The position numbers and the translations under genes were made by a program. The notes beneath the pieces are model-generated. The model searched no databases. It was given only the letters and a program-made list of their open reading frames with translations, and was not told the DNA's origin. A DNA stretch of 32,335 nucleotides from an uncultured Lachnospiraceae bacterium (GTDB lineage: Bacteria; Bacillota; Clostridia; Lachnospirales; Lachnospiraceae), in NCBI GenBank assembly GCA_947644545.1, contig CANRZW010000040.1:1-32335 (forward strand), given 5' to 3'. This document shows, in pieces, positions 14,379 to 23,635 of this stretch (position 1 is its first letter; each line of letters begins with the position of its first letter).

Positions 14379-15161
14379 ATGAAAATTGTTGTTTGTATTA
14401 AACAGGTTCCCGATACCAAGGGCGGCGTTAAGTTTAATCCTGACGGAACACTCGACAGAGGCGCTATGCTTACGATCATGAACCCGGATGATAAAGCAGG
14501 TCTGGAAGCGGCACTCAGATTAAAGGATCAGTACGGTGCGGAAGTAACGGTTGTGACGATGGGTCTTCCGAAGGCAGAAGAGGTTCTGCGCGAGGCTATG
14601 GCTATGGGCGCAGACAATGGTATTCTGGTAACAGACAGAGTACTCGGCGGCGCAGACACATGGGCTACCTCCACTACAGTGGCAGGTGCGATCAGAAATC
14701 TTGAGTATGACCTGATCATCACAGGCCGTCAGGCGATCGATGGTGATACGGCTCAGGTAGGTCCTCAGATCTCCGAGCATCTGGATATTCCTGTTATTTC
14801 CTACGCGCAGGATATCAAAGTAGAAGGCGACAGTGTGATCGTTGAGCGTCAGTATGAAGACAGATATCATGTTGTAAAGGCTAAGATGCCTTGTCTGATC
14901 ACAGCGCTCTCCGAACTGAATGAGCCTCGTTATATGACACCGGGCGGGATTTTCGACGCTTATAAGAAAGAGCTTACCGTATGGGGCAGAGCAGACCTTA
15001 AGGATGTAGACGACGCTAACCTGGGTCTTAAGGGTTCACCGACCAAGATCGCTAAGGCTTCCGATAAGGTGAGAAAGGGCGCCGGCGAGAAGGTTACGCT
15101 TGATCCCGATGAATCCGTAAGCTACATTGTTGACAAGTTGAAAGTGAAACATGTGATCTAA
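14379..15161 (+). CDS. etfB: Electron transfer flavoprotein, beta subunit
   Basis: The 260-residue product starts MKIVVCIKQVPDTKGG, typical for EtfB, and carries the DKAGLEAALRLKDQYGAEVTVV and QAIDGDTAQVGP segments of the nucleotide-binding fold. In bifurcating Etf-Bcd complexes this subunit holds the second FAD and the NADH site. AAGGAGAG precedes the ATG. The 130-bp gap after bcd holds small GC-rich inverted repeats (a TCCG to CGGA pair near 14272-14307) but no T-tailed terminator, so co-transcription is likely. etfA follows after 138 bp. Confidence 0.95.
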   Translation: MKIVVCIKQVPDTKGGVKFNPDGTLDRGAMLTIMNPDDKAGLEAALRLKDQYGAEVTVVTMGLPKAEEVLREAMAMGADNGILVTDRVLGGADTWATSTTVAGAIRNLEYDLIITGRQAIDGDTAQVGPQISEHLDIPVISYAQDIKVEGDSVIVERQYEDRYHVVKAKMPCLITALSELNEPRYMTPGGIFDAYKKELTVWGRADLKDVDDANLGLKGSPTKIAKASDKVRKGAGEKVTLDPDESVSYIVDKLKVKHVI

Positions 15162-15217
15162 CAGCTGTTAAAGAAAAACAGGCGGCAAAGAAAAGCAGAA
15201 ATTTATCAGTTGCGGGA

Positions 15218-15243
15218 TTTGTGTTTCGCGTACTCAACACAAA
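15218..15243 (+). other. Hairpin in the etfB-etfA gap
   Basis: TTTGTGTT (15218-15225) and AACACAAA (15236-15243) form a perfect 8-bp stem. The loop with its 3' flank reads TCGCGTACTCAA, which recurs with one difference (TCGCGAACTCAA) after etfA at about 16379-16390. It has no T tract, and a role in tuning the EtfB to EtfA ratio or RNA stability is inference. Confidence 0.5.
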
Positions 15244-15299
15244 CTTGTAAGCCATATTTGGCTTTGCGCAAAAAAAGAGTGCGCAGAAAGAGGCAAATA

Positions 15300-16346
15300 A
15301 TGAATTTAGAAGAATACAAGGGAGTATATGTCTTTGCGCAGCAGGTAGACAATGAGATCAGCAGTATCGCTTTTGAACTGCTCGGCAAAGCGAAAGACCT
15401 GGCTAAAGATTTAAGTACAGATGTAACGGCTGTGTTGATCGGTTCCGAAGTGAAGGGACTGGCAGATCAGCTCGCAGAATACGGTGCGGATAAAGTGATC
15501 GTTGTGGACGATCCTGAGCTTAAGGATTACAGAACAGAGCCCTATGCACATGCACTGTCTTCCGTTATCAACAAATATAAACCCGAGATCATGCTGGTTG
15601 GCGCAACCGCGATCGGCAGAGACTTAGGCCCGAGAGTATCCGCAAGAGTGGCTACCGGTCTGACAGCAGACTGTACCGTCCTGGAGATCGGTGATTTCCC
15701 GTTACAGGCAGTTCCGGGTCAGGAGCAGTTACATAACCAGCTGCTGATGACACGTCCTGCATTCGGCGGTAATACCATTGCAACAATCGCATGTCCCTAT
15801 AATCGTCCGCAGATGGCTACGGTTCGTGCAGGCGTTATGCAGAAGATCGAGCCGATCAAGGGCGCTAAGGCAGTAGTGGAAGAGTTCAATCCCGGATTTA
15901 CACCGGATAATAAGTATGTAGAGATCCTGGATATCGTGAAGTCCGTAGCAGAGACGGTGGATATCATGGATGCCAAGATCCTCGTATCCGGCGGCCGTGG
16001 CGTTGGCAGCCCGGAGAACTTCAAGATTCTTGAGGATCTTGCGGCAGTGCTTGGCGGTACGGTAAGCTGTTCCCGTGCAGTAGTGGATTCCGGTTGGAAG
16101 CCGAAGGATCTGCAGGTTGGACAGACCGGTAAGACCGTTCGTCCGAATGTTTACTTCGCGATCGGTATCTCCGGTGCAATCCAGCACGTGGCAGGTATGG
16201 AAGAGTCCGATATCATCGTTGCGATCAACAAAGATGCAGATGCACCGATCTTTGATGTAGCTGACTACGGTGTTGTAGGCGATCTGAACAAGATCGTTCC
16301 GAAGCTGACAGAAGCATTGAAGGCTGAGATCGCGGCTGCGAAATAA
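15300..16346 (+). CDS. etfA: Electron transfer flavoprotein, alpha subunit
   Basis: The 348-residue product partners EtfB. The N-terminal part (to about 190) has the Etf fold. The C-terminal FAD domain shows [13 protein letters not shown], then [22 protein letters not shown] and [12 protein letters not shown]. These motifs define EtfA. An in-frame start 30 codons earlier (15210) exists, but it crosses the hairpin at 15218 and adds a basic stretch unlike EtfA. AAAGAGG stands 6 bases before the ATG at 15300, so that start is chosen. It is the last gene of the operon and is followed by a strong terminator at 16407. Confidence 0.95.
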   Translation: MNLEEYKGVYVFAQQVDNEISSIAFELLGKAKDLAKDLSTDVTAVLIGSEVKGLADQLAEYGADKVIVVDDPELKDYRTEPYAHALSSVINKYKPEIMLVGATAIGRDLGPRVSARVATGLTADCTVLEIGDFPLQAVPGQEQLHNQLLMTRPAFGGNTIATIACPYNRPQMATVRAGVMQKIEPIKGAKAVVEEFNPGFTPDNKYVEILDIVKSVAETVDIMDAKILVSGGRGVGSPENFKILEDLAAVLGGTVSCSRAVVDSGWKPKDLQVGQTGKTVRPNVYFAIGISGAIQHVAGMEESDIIVAINKDADAPIFDVADYGVVGDLNKIVPKLTEALKAEIAAAK

Positions 16347-16368
16347 CAAAACGCACAAGTTTGTTTAC

Positions 16369-16388
16369 GAGATTCGCTTCGCGAACTC
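16369..16388 (+). other. Small hairpin after etfA
   Basis: GAG, a bulged A, then TTCGC pair with GCGAACTC around a TTC loop. It resembles the element in the etfB-etfA gap and precedes the terminator. It may protect the 3' end of the transcript. Confidence 0.4.
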
Positions 16389-16406
16389 AAATAAAGGAAA
16401 ACGATT

Positions 16407-16440
16407 AAAACGTCTGGGAAGTTTGCCCAGGCGTTTTATT
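16407..16440 (+). terminator. Terminator of the butyrate operon
   Basis: AAAACGTCTGGG (16407-16418) pairs with CCCAGGCGTTTT (16426-16437) including one G-T pair, with a 7-base loop, followed by ATTTTG. It is a strong rho-independent terminator, and its A and T tracts could also serve leftward. Confidence 0.88.
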
Positions 16441-16477
16441 TTGCGTAAATTTGTGTTATTATGGAGTTATGGAAAAT

Positions 16478-17173
16478 ATGATAACAGTGACGGATATAAC
16501 AAGTGCATACGGAAGGAAGCAGATCCTGCGGGGTGTGTCATTTACGGCGCAGAGAGGTGAATGTATCGGTATCGTGGGGGCCAATGGCTGTGGGAAATCC
16601 ACATTGCTTTCGGTGCTGGCAGGGACGCTTAAGCCGTCGACAGGGCAGGTGCTCTACTATGGCCGCACGGCATGGAGCGATACGGATGGCGGACGGATGC
16701 GGTGTGAGCGGGAAGTGATCCGCAAAATGACCGGTTATGTACCACAGGAGAATCCGTTGATACCGGAACTGAGTGTGTACGATAATTTGCGTCTGTGGTA
16801 TCCGGACAAGAAGATTCTGCGGCAGGAACTGGAACAGGGATTTCTGCATCTGCTGGGGATAGGAGAATTCTGCAGGAAACAGGTCAGTAAGCTGTCAGGC
16901 GGGATGAAGAAGCGGGTCAGCATCGGTATCGCCATGGCGGGGATGCCCCCGGTGATTCTGATGGATGAGCCGAGTGCGGCGCTGGACTTACTCTGTAAGG
17001 AGGATATCCGCAGGTATTTACAGGTCTATCTGGAACGAAAGGGAACGGTGGTCATCACGACGCATGAGGAGAGCGAACTGGCGCTTTGCGATAAACTGTA
17101 TGTGATGAAGAACGGACAGTTAGGACAGGTGGACAGAGGGCTTCGCGGGGAAGCGCTGACTGCCAGGATGTAA
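16478..17173 (+). CDS. ABC transporter ATP-binding protein
   Basis: The 231-residue product is a complete ABC ATPase. Walker A is GANGCGKST (34-42). A Q-loop PQEN, signature LSGGMKKR, Walker B ILMDEPSAALD and the switch His in ITTHEES are present. The TTG at 16451 and ATGs at 16469 and 16478 share the frame. GGAG at 16463 is best placed for 16478, though spacing is loose. It opens a run of same-strand genes that includes two ABC-2 type permeases at 19255 and 20526, which have no other ATPase nearby. I infer that these form one exporter. The MKKR-type signature is common in drug, antibiotic or polysaccharide export ATPases. The substrate is unknown. Confidence 0.9.
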   Translation: MITVTDITSAYGRKQILRGVSFTAQRGECIGIVGANGCGKSTLLSVLAGTLKPSTGQVLYYGRTAWSDTDGGRMRCEREVIRKMTGYVPQENPLIPELSVYDNLRLWYPDKKILRQELEQGFLHLLGIGEFCRKQVSKLSGGMKKRVSIGIAMAGMPPVILMDEPSAALDLLCKEDIRRYLQVYLERKGTVVITTHEESELALCDKLYVMKNGQLGQVDRGLRGEALTARM

Positions 17174-17237
17174 GAACACGGAAGTATGCAGGAATTGGCA
17201 CAGAGTATATTTTGGACAGGAAAGGGGAAGACGGGAA

Positions 17238-18881
17238 ATGAATTTAGAGAATCGAGAAGCGAACGATAACCGGAAGGATCAGAATGACTCGTATGGCCGT
17301 TATATTCCTGCGGAGATACCAATTCCGGATATGAAAGGGCCGCAGCAGAATGATGATCCGTACCGGTCACGTGATCTTAAGCATCCTTATGGGAAGAATG
17401 ATTCCTGGCAGGCGGAAAATACGGATGTGGTCTTTGGACCACAGCAGCAGCAATATCTGCCGCAGCAGCAGAAGAAGGGCACTGCGGTGAAGATTTTGAT
17501 TGCGGTGGTGAGTGTTATCATTGCAGTTTTTACCGTAGTTGGGATCGGGACGGCTTATTACAGAAGCACTGCAGCTTACAAGCTGGGGAAAGGAATGCAG
17601 AATCTTGTCAGGGAGTCTGTACAGATTCAGGATCCCCTGATGGAAAAATTAGGCATGGAAGATATGCTGATGATGATCGCGAAGGATGGCAGCCATATAG
17701 ATACGACGATCAACTTTACGGCAGACGGTCTGTATGGAACGACCATTGGCATTGACACCGAGAGCTATAAGGATGTACCAAACAAGCAGATGAGCGCTGA
17801 TACGAGTATCAGTGTAATGAATTATGAGTTTGCACATTTGAATATCTATGCAGATGAGGAATCTCTGTGCTTTTCGATCCCGGAATTGTTTTTGGAGGAT
17901 ATGTATATTGACAATGAGAATGTGATGAGACAGTATAATCGGTCCTTCCTTGCAGAGGTGATGGGAATCAGTGATGCGGAAGATTTTTCGATCGATCTTT
18001 TTGCGGATCCGGATGACAGAATGTCGATCAGGGAGTGGAAGGATCTGGAGGCATTCTCGGAGCATTATGAAGCCGATCTTCGGGCGTGCCAGGAGAAAAT
18101 GGTGATGGAGAAGGCAGGGAAGGGGTTCTATCGAGTTGTCCTTCCGGCGAGAGAGATGGATCGTCTGCTGCAGAACATGATGAAGGCGTATGACGCGATT
18201 TATGAGATGGCAGGAGAGGAACAGTGGTGGAAAGAGTATGACAGGCTGATCGATTCGGAGGTCAGCGTATTGTTTGAGATCAATAAGAGAAACCATATTG
18301 AGAGTATTTCCTTTGAGAAGCCGATCAAAATAATGGACGGAACAGCCTCGATGGAAGCGTCGCTGCATTTCCTGGGAGATAAAAGAAGCATAGACAGGAT
18401 ACAGGGAGAGATAAGCGTACTGGGAGTAGACGATGTCAGGAGAGCGATCCATTACCAGATCGTTCAGACTGCGGCGGAGAGTACTTATAAGCTGGATATG
18501 GATGTGGAGCTGATGGAGGAGAGCGACTCGGTACTCAGGGTAAAATATGTGACGAACTCCGATGCGGACGAGGATGCGTTTGCTATGAACTTTTCTGTCT
18601 GGGATGATGCAGAAGACATGGAGCTGATCCTGGAAGGAAGCCTGGATGATATTGTTAAGGGAAGAAGTATGCTGCTCGATCTGGAAAACATCGCGTTTCA
18701 TATGGATGGAGAGGAACTGTTCAAGATTACCGGGGAAATCATGATCGAGCCGATGGAGGGTGAAGTGGTTGGCAGTGTTGAGAAGGGGACGGCGTTTTTC
18801 GAGATGACGGAAGATGACTGGCTGGATATTTTAGATGAGATTGATAATGCCTATGGCGGATTTTTGAATTATTTATGGTAG
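17238..18881 (+). CDS. Single-span membrane protein with large extracytoplasmic domain
   Basis: The 547-residue product has a hydrophilic Gln- and Pro-rich N-terminus (1-78, including QQQQ runs) and one membrane span (about 82-104). It then has a long acidic outer domain with alternating β segments and no Cys. I do not recognise the family. The domain looks like those of large lipoprotein-like or sensor proteins of Lachnospiraceae (repeated strand patterns, DIS, MNYEFAHLNIYA). It lies between the ABC ATPase and the two permeases, in the same direction with a 64-bp gap. An accessory or substrate-capture role for that transporter is possible but unproven. The ribosome binding site GGAAAGGGG is about 10 bases from the ATG. 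Confidence 0.75.
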   Translation: MNLENREANDNRKDQNDSYGRYIPAEIPIPDMKGPQQNDDPYRSRDLKHPYGKNDSWQAENTDVVFGPQQQQYLPQQQKKGTAVKILIAVVSVIIAVFTVVGIGTAYYRSTAAYKLGKGMQNLVRESVQIQDPLMEKLGMEDMLMMIAKDGSHIDTTINFTADGLYGTTIGIDTESYKDVPNKQMSADTSISVMNYEFAHLNIYADEESLCFSIPELFLEDMYIDNENVMRQYNRSFLAEVMGISDAEDFSIDLFADPDDRMSIREWKDLEAFSEHYEADLRACQEKMVMEKAGKGFYRVVLPAREMDRLLQNMMKAYDAIYEMAGEEQWWKEYDRLIDSEVSVLFEINKRNHIESISFEKPIKIMDGTASMEASLHFLGDKRSIDRIQGEISVLGVDDVRRAIHYQIVQTAAESTYKLDMDVELMEESDSVLRVKYVTNSDADEDAFAMNFSVWDDAEDMELILEGSLDDIVKGRSMLLDLENIAFHMDGEELFKITGEIMIEPMEGEVVGSVEKGTAFFEMTEDDWLDILDEIDNAYGGFLNYLW

Positions 18882-18932
18882 TATGAGGGGCTGCCTTGAT
18901 CGCAGTAAACTGCTCTGACAGGGAGGATTCGT

Positions 18933-19178
18933 ATGAAACATAGTGAAAGTGATCGAACGGATCATGAGGCGATGATAGCCGAACTGATGCAGCATCTGGA
19001 TACGGAATTCACGCAGGGCGTGTATCGGATGAGCGTCTGTTTTGATGAGAAAGAAGAGGAACAGAAGCAGGTATCGCACAAGTGCTGTAATATGTATGGC
19101 AGGCCGGCTACCGAGACGGTAGGGCTTTTGGATATGTATACCGATATCTGTGCAGGAGAGCCTGACAGGAAGGGGTAG
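18933..19178 (+). CDS. Small hypothetical protein (81 aa)
   Basis: The ATG has a good GGGAGGA about 7 bases upstream. The product is hydrophilic and slightly acidic, has no membrane span, and has a CC pair in a HKCCNMYG segment. The family is unknown. It is located within the transporter run, 51 bp after the membrane protein and 76 bp before the first permease. The strong ribosome binding site and the operon position support a real gene. Confidence 0.6.
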   Translation: MKHSESDRTDHEAMIAELMQHLDTEFTQGVYRMSVCFDEKEEEQKQVSHKCCNMYGRPATETVGLLDMYTDICAGEPDRKG

Positions 19179-19254
19179 GCTGTCCTGACGGGAACGTTCA
19201 GGGGACAATGAGATACAACAATGAAGGAGTCTGAACTGTTATGGAGAGGCCGGC

Positions 19255-20508
19255 ATGAAGTATAGAATTTGCTATCTGTATATGGAGATCAGAAAGACAT
19301 TCAGGATCATGCCCCGCATGGCGCTGCAGGCTGTTCTGCTGATGACTGTGATGGGGTTGGTCGTTGCCGTCGGCGCTGGCAGTATGAAAAGTGATCCGCT
19401 GGCAGTCAGTGTGGATATTGCGGTGGCAGTCGAGGAAGACAATGTCATGACGAGAATGGCGCTTCGCTATGTGGAGAATATGGAGAGCGTGTCGCGGTTC
19501 TGTCATTTCCAACAGGTCACGAAGGAAGAAGGAAGCAGGATGTTGGAAAAGGGGCAGGTGGCAGCCGTGATCCTTCTGCCGGAACAATTGGTGGAAGGAA
19601 TCATGAACGGTACGAATCCGGCGGTAACCATCTGTTTCCCGAAAAATGCCGGGCTGGAGACAATGCTTTTCAGGGAGCTGACGAGAGCAGGGGAAGGGCT
19701 TCTGCGTGTGGCGCAGGCACAGATCTACGGCGCCGGTGATACGGCGGCTAAATATGGACTTAGTGAGTCAATATCGCAGATGGAAGCGGAGATTGACAGT
19801 TATAATCTGGCTTTTGCATTGGACAGGCTGGCATTGTTTGAGACTGAGGACGTGTCTGTCTTTGGTTCGTTGAGCGTCATTCAGTTCTATCTGGCTTCCG
19901 GCATTGTGCTGTTTCTCCTGCTGGCGGGAATGGCCTTGTATCCTATTGTGCAGAGAGAGCCGGCGGCGTTTGGCCGGCAGATGGAAAGGCAGGGAGTCGG
20001 AATGATATGGCAGTGTTTCTGCCAATGGTTCTGCGGGCTGTTGTGTATGGGATTACTTACGGCCATGGTATGGGCCGTGATCACAACGGCTCTGGGATTT
20101 ATGCCGGACAGCTTGGTATGGCAGCTGTTTCCAGGGTATCCGGAAGGGGCATCCGTCGGTCTGAGGATCGGGATCGCAGCGCTTATGCTGATAACGGTGA
20201 CGACGTTCCTCTATATGTTGTACAGTCTGGCGGGCAGCAGGACGGGAGGGGTTCTTTTCATCTTTTTGCTGTCTGTGGTAATGGTCTATTTATCGGGCGG
20301 ACTGGTTCCGTCCGTGTTTCTGCCGAAGCTGATGCAGGCTGCAGGCGAATGGCTGCCGACGACTTATCTGATTCGGGCGGCGGGAGCGTTTGTAACCGGC
20401 CGGGGAGAGACGCTTGGCGGGCAGTGCCTGGCAGTGCTGTGTCTCTATACGGCAGTATGCGGAGCGGCTGCCTGCTATATGAGATGCAGAATAAGGGGAG
20501 ATGCGTAA
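19255..20508 (+). CDS. ABC-2 type permease, first subunit
   Basis: The 417-residue product has one membrane span near the N-terminus (about 22-42) and an extracytoplasmic domain of about 160 residues. Five further spans fill the C-terminal half (about 205-405). This layout is that of ABC-2 type exporters of the YhgE/drug-efflux kind. It ends 17 bp before the second permease, and the two have the same architecture, so a heterodimer is likely. The ATPase at 16478 is the plausible partner. GGAGAGG lies 5 bases before the ATG. The substrate cannot be told from sequence. Confidence 0.82.
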   Translation: MKYRICYLYMEIRKTFRIMPRMALQAVLLMTVMGLVVAVGAGSMKSDPLAVSVDIAVAVEEDNVMTRMALRYVENMESVSRFCHFQQVTKEEGSRMLEKGQVAAVILLPEQLVEGIMNGTNPAVTICFPKNAGLETMLFRELTRAGEGLLRVAQAQIYGAGDTAAKYGLSESISQMEAEIDSYNLAFALDRLALFETEDVSVFGSLSVIQFYLASGIVLFLLLAGMALYPIVQREPAAFGRQMERQGVGMIWQCFCQWFCGLLCMGLLTAMVWAVITTALGFMPDSLVWQLFPGYPEGASVGLRIGIAALMLITVTTFLYMLYSLAGSRTGGVLFIFLLSVVMVYLSGGLVPSVFLPKLMQAAGEWLPTTYLIRAAGAFVTGRGETLGGQCLAVLCLYTAVCGAAACYMRCRIRGDA

Positions 20509-20525
20509 GTCCGCAGGTGAGTGAT

Positions 20526-21653
20526 ATGAAGGAAAAGAGGTTTTGCCGGATAAAACAATATTGGATCTGGATCTGTCTTCTGATGAAACGTTTGTGCAGA
20601 CAGCCTGTTTATGTGATTCTGGCGGTCATGGTGCCCTTATCCGGGTATGCGGTGGGAATCCTGGAGGGCAGTGGAAACAGGACGGCGCAAGTGGCTGTTT
20701 GTGCGCAGGACGGCACATGGAGTGAAGAAATTATTATGCTGCTGTCGGAACAGGAAGCGGATAATGCACTGCAGTTTGTTTTCTGTGATGACCGCAAAGA
20801 GGTGGAACGGCTTGTGGCCACTAAGGAGGCGGACTGTGGTTTTGTCATCAGCGCACAGATTGAAGAGAAGGTGCGTGACGGTGCATGGAAGAAGAGTATC
20901 ACGGCTTATGTGACGGATTCCAGCAGTATTACCGGTATCGCGAAAGAGCAGCTTGCCGGTGTGATCTTCCGGCTGTATTCCGAGACGTGTTATGAGGAGT
21001 ATATGGGACGGATTTCCGAGGAAGCGGCTGCGTATGCGGTGAAGGCTTACGAAGAACACCTTGCGGATGACAGTACGTTCGCCTTTCGATATCTATATGA
21101 TGACTCTATAAGTCAAACAGGCGCTGACACGAATGTTGGAAATGACATAACTGTCAAGCCGGCGATTTTCCCGATAAAAGGGGTGTTTGCGGTACTCATT
21201 TTTGTCGGAGGCATGTGTGGAATGCTGGAATATGAGAGAGACAGGAAGGAGCAGAGATTTCTGCGCATGGCGCCAAATGCGTTGACTTATCTGGTTGATA
21301 TCTGGGCGCCTACCCTCTTCCTCTCGACTGCCGTGGCGCTTTGCCTGTGGATAAACGATGGCATCCGCTTCTGCGGCGGGGAGATGACGCCGGGAAGAAT
21401 CCTTACCGTGTGGAACTTTGGAATGTGGGGAAAGCAGGTGGGAAATCTGCTGATCTATCAGGGTATCATTATTCTGTATTGTATGATTCTGAGAATTATG
21501 CTGCGCAGGGCGGAGACGATAGCGGCGGTGATTCCGCTTCTGGCGCTGGGGAGTCTGGTATGTGCTCCGGTCTTTATCAGACTGAGCACGTATCTGCCGG
21601 TCTTTGCGGTGCTGGAGAAGCTGTTCCCGGTCAGCTATTATCTGTTGCTTTGA
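20526..21653 (+). CDS. ABC-2 type permease, second subunit
   Basis: The frame is open from 20007, but the part before 20526 overlaps the first permease in another frame. The ATG at 20526 has AGGTGAG just upstream. The 375-residue product starts MKEKRFCRIKQYW, spans the membrane near 27-46, has an outer domain of about 170 residues, and then about five spans (from about 215). It pairs with the upstream permease. The next gene, mtnA, follows by about 20 bp, so the transport run may continue into sugar-phosphate salvage genes. Confidence 0.8.
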   Translation: MKEKRFCRIKQYWIWICLLMKRLCRQPVYVILAVMVPLSGYAVGILEGSGNRTAQVAVCAQDGTWSEEIIMLLSEQEADNALQFVFCDDRKEVERLVATKEADCGFVISAQIEEKVRDGAWKKSITAYVTDSSSITGIAKEQLAGVIFRLYSETCYEEYMGRISEEAAAYAVKAYEEHLADDSTFAFRYLYDDSISQTGADTNVGNDITVKPAIFPIKGVFAVLIFVGGMCGMLEYERDRKEQRFLRMAPNALTYLVDIWAPTLFLSTAVALCLWINDGIRFCGGEMTPGRILTVWNFGMWGKQVGNLLIYQGIIILYCMILRIMLRRAETIAAVIPLLALGSLVCAPVFIRLSTYLPVFAVLEKLFPVSYYLLL

Positions 21654-21674
21654 CGCTTCGGAATGGAGGAAAGG

Positions 21675-22793
21675 ATGAGTGTTGAAAAGGAAATGAAGAA
21701 TATTATGGAGTATGAGACGGTGGCGCTGGATGACGAAAGGGATGCATTGGTTATTTTGGATCAGACCAGGCTTCCGGGGTGTGCGGAATTGATCAGCCTA
21801 CATACCGGTCAGGAGATTTGGGACGCCATCTATCTGCTGAAAGTACGGGGAGCGCCGGCCATTGGCGTAGCGGCGGCCTTTGGTCTGTATCTGCTTGCCA
21901 AGAAGATCGGGACGGATGACTATGAGGCCTTCTATCAGGAGTTTTGCCGTCACAAGGATTATCTGAACTCTGCGCGTCCTACGGCAGTCAATCTGTCATG
22001 GGCGCTTAACAGGATGGAGCAGGTCTGCATTAAGAATAAAGAACTGCCCGTGTCTGAGATCAAGGAGAGATTGAAGGAGGAGGCCGTTTCGCTGAAGGAG
22101 GAAGATATCCGTGTCTGTAAGGCTATCGGCGAGCATGGCTTGACGTTAGTTAAACCGGGAGACGGCATATTGACGCACTGCAATGCCGGACAGCTGGCTA
22201 CATGCAGATACGGCACCGCTACGGCACCTATTTATCTCGGGCAGGAGAGAGGATATCATTTCCGCGTGTATGCCGATGAGACGAGACCGCTTCTGCAGGG
22301 AGCGAGGCTGACGGCGTATGAGCTGTATGCGTCGGGGGTGGATGTGACGCTGATCTGTGACAACATGTCGGCGACGGTGATGCGGAACGGATGGGTCAAT
22401 GCAGTGTTCGTGGGGTGTGACCGCGTGGCGGCCAACGGAGATACGGCCAATAAGATCGGTACTTCCGTGGTGGCGACGGTGGCCAAACGCTATCATGTGC
22501 CGGTGTATATCTGTGCGCCGACGTCTACCATTGATATGAATACGCCGACGGGAGCGGATATCGTGATCGAAGAGCGGCCGGCTCATGAGGTGACGGATAT
22601 GTGGTATGAGAAGCCGATGGCGCCTGCCGGTGTCAAGGTCTTCAATCCGGCATTTGATGTGACGGATCATGATCTGATTGCAGGGATCATAACGGAGTAC
22701 GGAATCGCCAGGGCGCCCTATACGGAATCTCTGCGGGAGATTTTTTGCCGCAAGCAAAGCGGGCCGTTTTCCGAAAAGGAACCGTTGATATAA
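21675..22793 (+). CDS. mtnA: S-methyl-5-thioribose-1-phosphate isomerase family
   Basis: The 372-residue product converts the aldose 5-methylthioribose 1-phosphate to its ketose, and in some bacteria also acts on 5-deoxyribose 1-phosphate. It shows [13 protein letters not shown], the catalytic Cys region [15 protein letters not shown] and the catalytic Asp in [22 protein letters not shown] is typical for the MtnA/eIF2B-like family. A start at 21663 is in frame, but GGAGG (21665-21669) lies 5 bases before 21675. The next gene is a class II aldolase, which fits cleavage of the ketose phosphate. No mtnK, mtnC or mtnD is in the window. Confidence 0.9.
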   Translation: MSVEKEMKNIMEYETVALDDERDALVILDQTRLPGCAELISLHTGQEIWDAIYLLKVRGAPAIGVAAAFGLYLLAKKIGTDDYEAFYQEFCRHKDYLNSARPTAVNLSWALNRMEQVCIKNKELPVSEIKERLKEEAVSLKEEDIRVCKAIGEHGLTLVKPGDGILTHCNAGQLATCRYGTATAPIYLGQERGYHFRVYADETRPLLQGARLTAYELYASGVDVTLICDNMSATVMRNGWVNAVFVGCDRVAANGDTANKIGTSVVATVAKRYHVPVYICAPTSTIDMNTPTGADIVIEERPAHEVTDMWYEKPMAPAGVKVFNPAFDVTDHDLIAGIITEYGIARAPYTESLREIFCRKQSGPFSEKEPLI

Positions 22794-22811
22794 TTTGTGA
22801 TCGAGGTGTAT

Positions 22812-23480
22812 ATGGAATATTTATCAGAAAAGCGGGCGAAGAAAGCCATCATAGATATTGGGCAGAGGATGTATGTGCGCGGCTTTGTAGCGGCGAATGA
22901 CGGGAATATATCCGTAAAAACCGGAGACAATGAGGTATGGGCTACCCCCACAGGCGTGTCCAAGGGCTATATGAAGAAAAAGATGCTTGTCAAGGTGGAT
23001 CTGGAAGGGAATCTTCTGGAAGGAAGTTATAAGCCTTCATCGGAGTTGAAGATGCATTTGCGGGCGTATCAGGAGAATGAGGATATCAGATCCGTCTGCC
23101 ACGCGCATCCGATGGTTTGTACCTGCTATGCTATTGCGGGCATACCGCTTTCGGCGCCGGTTCTGGCCGAGGCGGTCATCACGCTGGGGGATGTGCCCAT
23201 TGCTCCTTATGCGGAGCTTGGCAGCAGGGAAGTGCCGGAGGTGATTGCGCCGTATTGCCATACCCATAACGGGGTTCTGCTGGCCAATCACGGGGCGGTG
23301 ACTTGGGCGGAAGAACCTTATGCGGCTTATTATCGATTAGAGACCATGGAGTATTATGCCAACATTCTGCTGATCACAGAGAAGATCTTAGGGAAGCAGA
23401 ATCTGCTCACGGACGAGCAGGTTGAGGCGTTACTGCACATGAGGGAGAAATTCGGGATCAAAAGGGGAGGCAGGCCGTAG
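22812..23480 (+). CDS. Class II aldolase (FucA/AraD family), probable deoxy/methylthio-ribulose-1-P aldolase
   Basis: The 222-residue product is a zinc-dependent class II aldolase/epimerase fold. It has NDGNIS, then PSSELKMHLR containing the likely catalytic Glu. CHAHP and YCHTHNGVLLANHGAV carry the metal-binding histidines. It directly follows mtnA by 18 bp. In the DHAP shunt for methylthio- or 5-deoxyadenosine salvage, the isomerase product is cut by such an aldolase to dihydroxyacetone phosphate and a (methylthio)acetaldehyde or acetaldehyde. L-fuculose-phosphate aldolase and the dehydratase MtnB (same fold) are alternatives. The GTG at 22797 is in frame, but GAGGTG favours the ATG at 22812. 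Confidence 0.82.
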   Translation: MEYLSEKRAKKAIIDIGQRMYVRGFVAANDGNISVKTGDNEVWATPTGVSKGYMKKKMLVKVDLEGNLLEGSYKPSSELKMHLRAYQENEDIRSVCHAHPMVCTCYAIAGIPLSAPVLAEAVITLGDVPIAPYAELGSREVPEVIAPYCHTHNGVLLANHGAVTWAEEPYAAYYRLETMEYYANILLITEKILGKQNLLTDEQVEALLHMREKFGIKRGGRP

Positions 23481-23503
23481 AGATTTTCTGCTTTCTATTT
23501 TGA

Positions 23504-23533
23504 GCCGGCTATGTTACAATACGGTTAGCCGGC
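23504..23533 (+). other. Inverted repeat after the aldolase, around a -10-like box
   Basis: GCCGGCTA (23504-23511) and TAGCCGGC (23526-23533) form a perfect 8-bp stem with a 14-base loop. TACAAT (23515-23520) lies at the left edge of the loop. It may be the 3' hairpin of the upstream transcript (no T tract) or an operator for a glnS promoter. The rest of 23534-23635 shows nothing clear. Confidence 0.4.
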
Positions 23534-23635
23534 GATTTCCTGAACTTTTTGTCGGAATGGAAGGTCGGAAGGGAAGAAAGAATGAAGGACGGTCAGCTAG
23601 GGGCATGAGAATACAGGCGGCCGCAGGGAGTAACT

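Noticed and set aside
20007..20525. N-terminal extension of the second permease
   Set aside because: This part overlaps the first permease in another frame, and a ribosome binding site stands right before the ATG at 20526.
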